A DNA stretch of 64,000 nt from Roridomyces roridus (taxonomy: Eukaryota > Basidiomycota > Agaricomycetes > Agaricales > Mycenaceae), in NCBI GenBank assembly GCA_029378245.1, contig JARKIF010000007.1, positions 2,480,001 through 2,544,000 of the forward strand. Reading direction: 5' to 3'. The notes beneath the pieces are model-generated. The model made no database searches. It had not been told where the DNA came from and saw only the letters and a program-made list of their open reading frames with translations. This document shows positions 57,683 through 64,000 of the stretch, piece after piece. Position 1 is the first letter of the stretch. Every line of letters begins with the position of its first letter. The position numbers were made by a program, and so were the translations under genes.

Positions 57683-59257
57683 ATGTCCGACTTCACCACT
57701 CCCTTTGCTATCAAGGACCTTCCCTCGCCCGCCGAGTACAACAAGCGCAAGGTCGCCCTCATCTCCGGTCAGTCCCTCCACTGGCGAGCTCGCAGACCAC
57801 CCCTGACTGACGCGTCTAGGTATCACTGGCCAGGATGGGTCGTACCTGTGCGTTGTCGCCTTTTCACGTCCTCGCCCAACGCCTAACGTCTTTCCAGCAC
57901 CGAACTTCTCCTCTCCAAGGGGTATCAAGTCCACGGCATCATCCGTCGTTCCTCCAGCTTCAACACCGGTCGTCTCCACCATCTCTACGAGGACCAACAC
58001 GAGCGTACGTGGCCTTCCTCTCTCCCTGACGCCTCTCACGCTCCTCGCCCAGGCCCGAACAAGTTCAAGCTGCACTACGGAGACCTGAGCGACAGCACCA
58101 ACCTCGTCTACATCCTCGCCCAGATCCAGCCCACGGAAATCTACAACCTCGGCGCGCAGTCGCACGTCAAGGTGTCTTTCGAGATGGCCGAGTACACTGG
58201 CGACGTCGATGGCCTCGGCACCCTCCGCCTCCTCGACGCCGTGCGCACCTGCGGGCTCGAGAAGCACGTGCGGTTCTATCAAGCCTCGACCTCGGAGCTC
58301 TACGGCAAAGTCGTCGAGACTCCCCAGACCGAGACGACGCCCTTTTACCCCCGCTCGCCGTATGGATGCGCCAAGCTCTACGCCTACTGGATCGTCGTCA
58401 ACTACCGCGAGGCGTATGGGATGTATGCGTGCAATGGCATTCTCTTCAACCACGAGAGTCCGCGTCGGGGCCGGACGTTTGTTACCCGCAAGATTTCGAG
58501 GGCGGCGGCGGATATCTCGTTGGGAAAGCAGGCGTGTCTCTACCTTGGAAACCTGGACGCGAAGCGTGATTGGGGACATGGTGCGTGTTGATGCTCTCCT
58601 TTTTCTTTCCCTCATCTCATACTTTGCTGCAGCGCGTGACTACGTCGAGGGCATGTGGCTCATGCTGCAGCAGCCTACGCCCGAGGACTTTGTTCTCGCG
58701 ACGGGCGAGACTCACCCCGTGCGCGAGTTTGTTGAGCGGGCGTTCACGGCGGTCGGGATTAGTCTCAAGTGCGTCCCTGTGTTCTTGAACGGGTTCCTAG
58801 CTAACTTCTTACTAGGTGGAACGGATCGGGCGTCCAGGAGGAGGCGATCGACACCAAGACGGGAGAGGTGGTCGTCAAGGTCGATGAGCAGTATTTCCGT
58901 CCGGCGGAGGTCGAGTGAGTGTTTCCGCTCCTTCTTTCTCTGCGCTTCCATTCTTCCTTGCTCGCCTCGTTCCATTCGAGCGCATACATCCTTGTCGACC
59001 CCTCGCCTTCATGCCCCTTTCTATCCACAATACCTCTGCTCATCGGGTCCAACATCCATTCTTTTGCCATTCTCCTCTACTTCGTCTTTGCCTCTTCTGC
59101 TAATACTAACCCTCTTGTCAGCCTCCTTCTCGGCAGCCCAGCGAAAGCCGAGCGCATTTTGGGGTGGAAGCGCAAGGTTGATTTCCCGTCGCTTGTGAAG
59201 GAGATGGTCGACGCTGATATGAAGGCGTCGAAGAGCATGGTTGAGGATCAGAATTAG
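57683..59257 (+). CDS. GMD: GDP-mannose 4,6-dehydratase
   Basis: Seven exons (57683-57767, 57820-57847, 57898-58004, 58053-58580, 58633-58768, 58816-58914, 59122-59257) join to 372 aa. The Rossmann motif [10 protein letters not shown] (spliced across intron 1 and 2), [38 protein letters not shown], the catalytic [15 protein letters not shown] (Tyr-x-x-x-Lys), [10 protein letters not shown] and [21 protein letters not shown] are hallmarks of GMD. It makes GDP-4-keto-6-deoxymannose, the first step to GDP-fucose or related deoxysugars in the cytosol. No epimerase/reductase partner is within the window. It is highly conserved and shows no lesion, the clearest housekeeping gene here. Confidence 0.97.
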
Positions 59258-59415
59258 ATTTCGCATAGACACGGACTGCACGCACGCACGCATGGATTCA
59301 ATTTGTAACTTGTAGAATGGGATTACTGCATGGATTTCAAGTTTATTCGAGACGATCCATTGCAAGTTGGTCGAAGACAAGGGTCTTGTGTAGACTTTAT
59401 AGAGTGCTAAGTCGC

Positions 59416-59986
59416 TAGTGATGTAAAAGGCTCGGCCTGGGCCGCCAGGCCCGACCAAGCCGGGCCGGGGCTTAGCGAAGCCGAGCCGGGCCCTGTGTCG
59501 GGCTTGGGTGGGCCTAGGGCTCGGGCTTCGACAATCTCAGGCCCTGTGGAGCCGGCCAGGCCCGGGCCTGGCTGCCGGTACTGATGTTTGATGCAAGCTA
59601 TCACAGATTGATCACAGATGTCTGCCGAGTCTTGCCGAGTCTCGTTCCCATCATACTGATGTTGATTTTCGGCGTTTCAACATTTCAACTCAACGAACCG
59701 TGTGGAGTCGCACCTCGGCAAGCTCCGGCACGATCAAGCAAGCAAATTCAAGAAGATTTCAAGGTAATCAGTGCTTGAATTCCGTTTTTCTGACAAATGT
59801 GAACCAGGATACAGGCAAAATTCGAAGGCACCGGGGATTTGATTCAAGAATGTCCCAGGCCCGGGCTTAGGGCTTGGCTCGGCTTGAGAACGGCTCGGGT
59901 TCGGGCCTGGAGAAATTGGAGCCCGAGCCCACCAAAGCCGGGCCCAAGCCCGGGTTTCAGGCCGAGCCGGGCCCGTTACATCACTA
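59416..59986. mobile_element. hAT-like MITE rich in GGGCC/GGCTCGG motifs
   Basis: TIR TAGTGATGTAA (59416) is inverted at 59976-59986. Flanks are TAAGTCGC (59408-59415) and TAAGTTGC (59987-59994), an 8-bp duplication with one mismatch. The subterminal arms carry many GGCTCGG and CCGGGCC motifs. The element is 571 bp and non-coding. Confidence 0.8.
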
Positions 59987-60264
59987 TAAGTTGCTCATTG
60001 TTGGATCTTAGACGAGTCGCGAAGGCGGTATAGGAAAACGAAACTGTACACTCACGGGTAGACCTGTGTTCAACTCGTCTTTGAATGCACCGTCATCATG
60101 ACAGGACATCCAGGAAGGCGAGCGACAGATCTGCAGAGTGGTGAGAGTAAATAGGTACTTACTGTACCCGGAGCCCACCAATGACACTCTGCCGCGTGAA
60201 AGTGACATGGGTGAGACTCAGATGGTCAAGAAGCCGGATATTAATCAGTGGGCGCTAACCCAGC

Positions 60265-60273
60265 TATATAAAG
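60265..60273 (+). promoter_or_regulatory. TATA box of the TPR-CHAT gene
   Basis: TATATAAAG lies 51 nt before the ATG at 60324, a spacing like that of the other TATA-driven genes here. Confidence 0.5.
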
Positions 60274-60323
60274 GGAGCGTCAGTCCGAGTGTCAGAGTGC
60301 ATTCGCCCCCATTAAAAGTTGAA

Positions 60324-63300
60324 ATGAAATCTGTGTAAGGCCCTCAATCCCCTGTGCACCTTGTGATCACTAATTAATGCCGGATGGAATCCAGGATCAA
60401 GTTTGGCAAAAAGGTCTTTCCAATAAACAAGATCTTGAATGAATTTAAAAGAGGTATGTTGCCCAGGGAGAGTTGAACTGTGCTAATGATAACTAGAACA
60501 ACCGGCTGACAACGGAGCAACACTTTTCCGCAACTTCCAAACCACCGGGAATCTCAGTGACCTGGATCAGGCTATCCTGCAGTTCCAAGCTTTTATTGCT
60601 CTCACCCCAGATGACGATTCAGACAAGGCAGTATTCCTCAACAATCTAGGAATTGCACTGTTGCGTCGCTTTGAAAAACTCAGGGATCTCAGTGATCTCA
60701 ATCAGGCCATATTGAGCAGACAGGCTGCCATCCTTCTCACAGGTGATAATGATCCTCAAAAGCCTTTGAGGCTGAATGATCTGGGAAGCATGCACCTGAC
60801 CCGCTTTGAAGAACTTGGTGACCTCAGTGACTATCACCCTATCTATCTCCCATACTCAAGCTGCAGTGGCTTTAACACCGGATAACCACTCAGTGAAGGC
60901 AACACTACTGAGCAACTTGGGAAACTTGCTCTTTCAACATTTCAAACAAACAGGCAACTGTAGTGATCTCAACAAGTCCATACTCAAAAAGGAGGCAGCG
61001 GTGGCTCTCACACCTCATGGCCATTTGGACAAGCCAAGAAGATTATGTAGCCTTGGAATAGCACTCCGGAGTCGCTTTGAACAACTGGGAGATCTGGGTG
61101 ACCTCAACCAGGCCATACTCAGACAACAAGCTGCAGTGGCTCTCCCAGCTGATGGGCACCCAGACAAGTCGGGCATGCTTGATAATCTTGGAAAATCACT
61201 GAATAGTCGCTTTGAACAGTTGAAAGATCTGGATGACCTCCAGCAATCCATTGTAAACAAAGAGATTGCAGTGGCCCTCGCAGCTGATGGCCATCCACAA
61301 AAACCAGACTTTCTGAACAATCTGGGAAACGCACTTCATGCTCGCTTTGAACAACTCGGGCATCTTGTTGACCTAAATCAGGCTGTGTTGAACTATGACT
61401 CTGCTGTTTCTCTCACTCCAGATGACCATAAAAACAAGGCAGCATTCCTCGGAAACCTGGGACGTGCACTGTTGACACACTTTAAACATCTTGGAGATCT
61501 CAGTGATCTCAACCAGTGCATAATGAAAAAAGAAGCTGCAGTAGCTCTTACGCCAGAGGGCTATCCAGATAAACAACACCGATTGACTGCTCTTGGGACA
61601 GCACTTCATACCCGTTTTGAACAACTTGGGGATCTCACTGACCTCAACCAGTGCATCATGCGGTGGGATTGTGCAGTTAACCTTACTCCAGATAATGATG
61701 CAAGCAAGGCGACCTTGCTGAATAATCTAGGACTTGCATTGTCATCTCGCTTTGAACAATTGCGAGATATCGGTGATCTTGACCTGGCTCTGGTCAAACA
61801 AGAGGCTGCAGTGGCCCTTACTCCAGATGACCATCTGGAAAAGCCAAAGAGACTGAATAAACTGGGAACATTATTTCTCTCGCGCTTTAAACAACTCGGT
61901 ATTCTGGCAGACCTTAACCAGTGCATACTCAAAAAAGAAGCTGCATTGGCTCTCACTCCAGATGGGGATCCAGACAAGCCAGCAAGACAGAGCCAACTAG
62001 GGTATGCCTTTGATGTCCGCTTCAAACACCTGGGTAACCTAAAGGACCTCACCCAGTGCATAGTAAACTTTGAAGCTGCATTGTCTCTCACTCCAGATGG
62101 CCATGCAGACAAGCCAGGGATATTGGACAACCTAGGGTGTGCCCTTGATAACCGCTTTAAACAACTGGGTGATCCAAAGGACCTTGAGCAGGGTATACTA
62201 AAATGTGAAGCTGCAGTGGCTCTCACTCCAGATGGTCATCCTGACAAGCCAAAAAGATTGAACAACCTCAGCACTTCCTTCTTCAGTCGCTTTGAGCGTT
62301 TTAATGAGCTCAGCAGCCTCAACCAGTCCTTGATGAGACTTCAAGCTGCAGTAGCCCTAACTCCAAATGATCATTTAGACAAGCCAATGAGAATGAGCAA
62401 CCTTGGAAATGCACTGCACAGGCGGTTCAAAGAAGTTGGAGATCTTTCTGACCTCAACCAAGCCATTGCGCAGACAGCCGCTGCTGTTAACCTTACTCCA
62501 GATACCCTGCCAGACAAAGGATCCCTTTTGAGGAACCTAGGAATGGCATTGTCATCTCGCTTTCAACAATCTGGAGATCTCAGAGATCTTGACCAGGCTC
62601 TGGAGAAGGAGAAAGCGGCTGTGGCTGTAACACCTGATGATAATCCAGTCAAGCCAACAATGCTGAACAACCTTGGAGGATCACTTCTCCTCCGCTTCAA
62701 ACTCGTTGAGGATCCCAGTGACTTTGATCAGTGTCTGTTGGCATTTAAGACTGCTGTGAGTCTCATTCCAGATGACCATCCAGCCAGGCTTGTTCTGTTG
62801 AAGAACCTCGGAAATGTTCACCTCTACCGGTTTCATAAATATAATGAAACCACAGAGTTAAAGCTGGCCCTTCAGTTCTATGAAACAGTGGCTTCATCTG
62901 CCGTAGGAAATCCCAAAGTCAAATATATAGCAGCAGTGGCCTGGGCACATAATGCTCCTGCATCAGATCCCTCCTCAATCTTCCAAGCATATGACACTGC
63001 CATTATGTAATATGATGCCTGAGGTGGCTTCATTAGGACTTTCAATCCCTGATCGACAGCGTGAATTACAAATTGCAGGTGCTGTTGTGCGAAATGCTGC
63101 TTCTGCTGCAATTTCAGCTAAGAGATATCAGAAAGCAGTGGAATGGCTTGAGCAGGGACGCTCTGTTATTTGGGGACAGCTTCTCAAGCTACGCAGCCCT
63201 GTGGATGATCTGAGAATTGTCAATGCCTTTCTGGCAGATGAACTCATCCGACTTTCTGCTTTGTTAGAGGTAGCAGGCACTCAAAATGATGGCAACGAGG

Positions 63301-64000
63301 ATATCACTCAGCTACAGCCACTTCCCAGTACTCAGAACTACCATGCTCTTGCTGTTCAAAGGACAAAGATCCTACACCAAATCAGACAGCTGCCTAGCTT
63401 TGAGAGGTTCTTATTACCAATACCATTTTCGGAGTTTTCTCAGGCAGCGAAAGAAGGCCCTGTGGTTGTTTTAAATGTTAGTGACGATAGATTTGATGCC
63501 CTAGCCCTTCTACCTGGCTGCACAGACAATGTGGTGCATATCCCGCTACCGGGGCTTTCGCTGCATGAAGCAGAAAGCCTAGCTGCTTCTCTGGCATCGG
63601 TTGTAGGTCATTTTGGCCGAACTGACAGGCTTGATGGATCTAGAGAAAATCAACTGACACCCAATGATACTTTTCGCCATGTTTTATCCGAGCTCTGGTT
63701 AAAAGTTGTCCAACCTGTGTTGAAAGGAATTGGCATTAATGTAAGCTTCTCCAGTGCATTCACATGTATCCTTGATAATTCAATTTTGTGGTAGAATCCT
63801 AGTACTCATAATCTGGGACGTATGTGGTGGTGTCCAACTGGCCCACTTGCACTTCTTCCCATACATGCAGCAGGGATTTATGATAAAAACCAAAATGTTG
63901 GCTCCAGATTATCTGACTTTGTGGTGTCATCCTATACACCATCATTGACATCACTGATTTATGGCCAATCAAAAAAAGAAATGAATTCAAGACTTCAACT
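60324..64000 (+). CDS. TPR-CHAT protein, partial at window end
   Basis: The proposed start is ATG at 60324 with a short first exon and introns at ~60337-60390 and ~60450-60497. About 15 repeats of roughly 45 aa follow (type RLNNLGTALHSRFEQLGDLSDLNQ), a helical TPR-like array. Next is a linker (ASLGLSIPDRQRELQIAG, EWLEQGRSVIWGQLLKLRSPVDDL), then the CHAT domain (VVVLNVSDDRFDALALL). After an intron (63742-63793) comes MWWCPTGPLALLPIHAAGIY with the catalytic-type His; the Cys lies beyond the window. CHAT proteins are caspase-like proteases linked to cell-death or immune signalling. Two apparent single-base insertions shift the frame, at ~60850 (a C run in CTCCCATAC) and ~63005. Either there are sequence errors or the gene is decaying. 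Confidence 0.78.

Noticed and set aside
58209..59198. 329-codon frame overlapping GDP-mannose dehydratase
   Set aside because: Frame-shifted reading of GMD exons, rich in Arg/Ser; the true frame gives all GMD motifs.

Overview
The window reads as nuclear DNA of a filamentous basidiomycete, most likely an Agaricomycete (mushroom-forming fungus). The evidence is genes split by many 45-60 nt GT-AG introns, TATA boxes 50-80 nt before start codons, and families that are expanded in Agaricomycetes: F-box/LRR proteins, MYND fingers, NB-ARC/TPR NLR-like proteins, TPR-CHAT proteins, adenylate-forming reductases, and secreted proteases or small proteins. No phage, bacterial operon, CRISPR, rRNA or tRNA signal was seen.

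Layout. 1.3-2.1 kb: a secreted repeat precursor built from tandem mini-exons, each carrying a GAPPWRR-type dibasic motif; this is the most novel-looking gene here. 3.1-4.7 kb: a secreted pepsin-like aspartic protease. 4.8-6.5 kb: two non-autonomous DNA transposons back to back. 7.4-33.4 kb: a large decayed tandem duplication. Unit 1 holds MYND1, F-box1, a peptidase fragment, RING1, membrane gene A, peptidase A and NLR A (7.4-21.2 kb). Unit 2 holds MYND2, F-box2, membrane gene B, peptidase B and NLR B (21.9-33.3 kb), followed by a RING remnant and RING2. Most members have visible lesions: a stop in MYND1, a hAT-like MITE inside F-box1, a 220-bp deletion in peptidase A, a premature stop in NLR A that was later copied by a 630-bp repeat expansion, a broken MYND2 and a frameshift in F-box2. 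Peptidase B, NLR B and both RING genes look intact.

35.3-36.6 kb: an NT-C2 protein with one frameshift. 36.6-39.1 kb: GC-rich diverged repeats. 39.2-45.7 kb: two F-box genes, one decayed and one split by a 3.1-kb insertion that holds a 24-bp minisatellite. 46-47.4 kb: an HMG-box protein and a cysteine-rich small secreted protein. 48.2-52.2 kb: an adenylate-forming reductase (A-T-R). 53.1-54.4 kb: a carboxypeptidase S10 pseudogene. 54.5-57.4 kb: an intact F-box gene and an intact MYND gene. 57.7-59.3 kb: GDP-mannose 4,6-dehydratase. 59.4-60.0 kb: a hAT-like MITE. 60.3 kb to the end: a TPR-CHAT protein cut by the window edge.

Taken together this is a gene-family birth-and-death region. Repeat-sensor NLR and CHAT proteins (probable self/non-self or immune functions), secreted hydrolases and peptides, and ubiquitin-related F-box and RING families are duplicated, broken and invaded by short TIR elements. 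GDP-mannose dehydratase is the conserved anchor gene. All functional names come from motif recognition; no database search was run.
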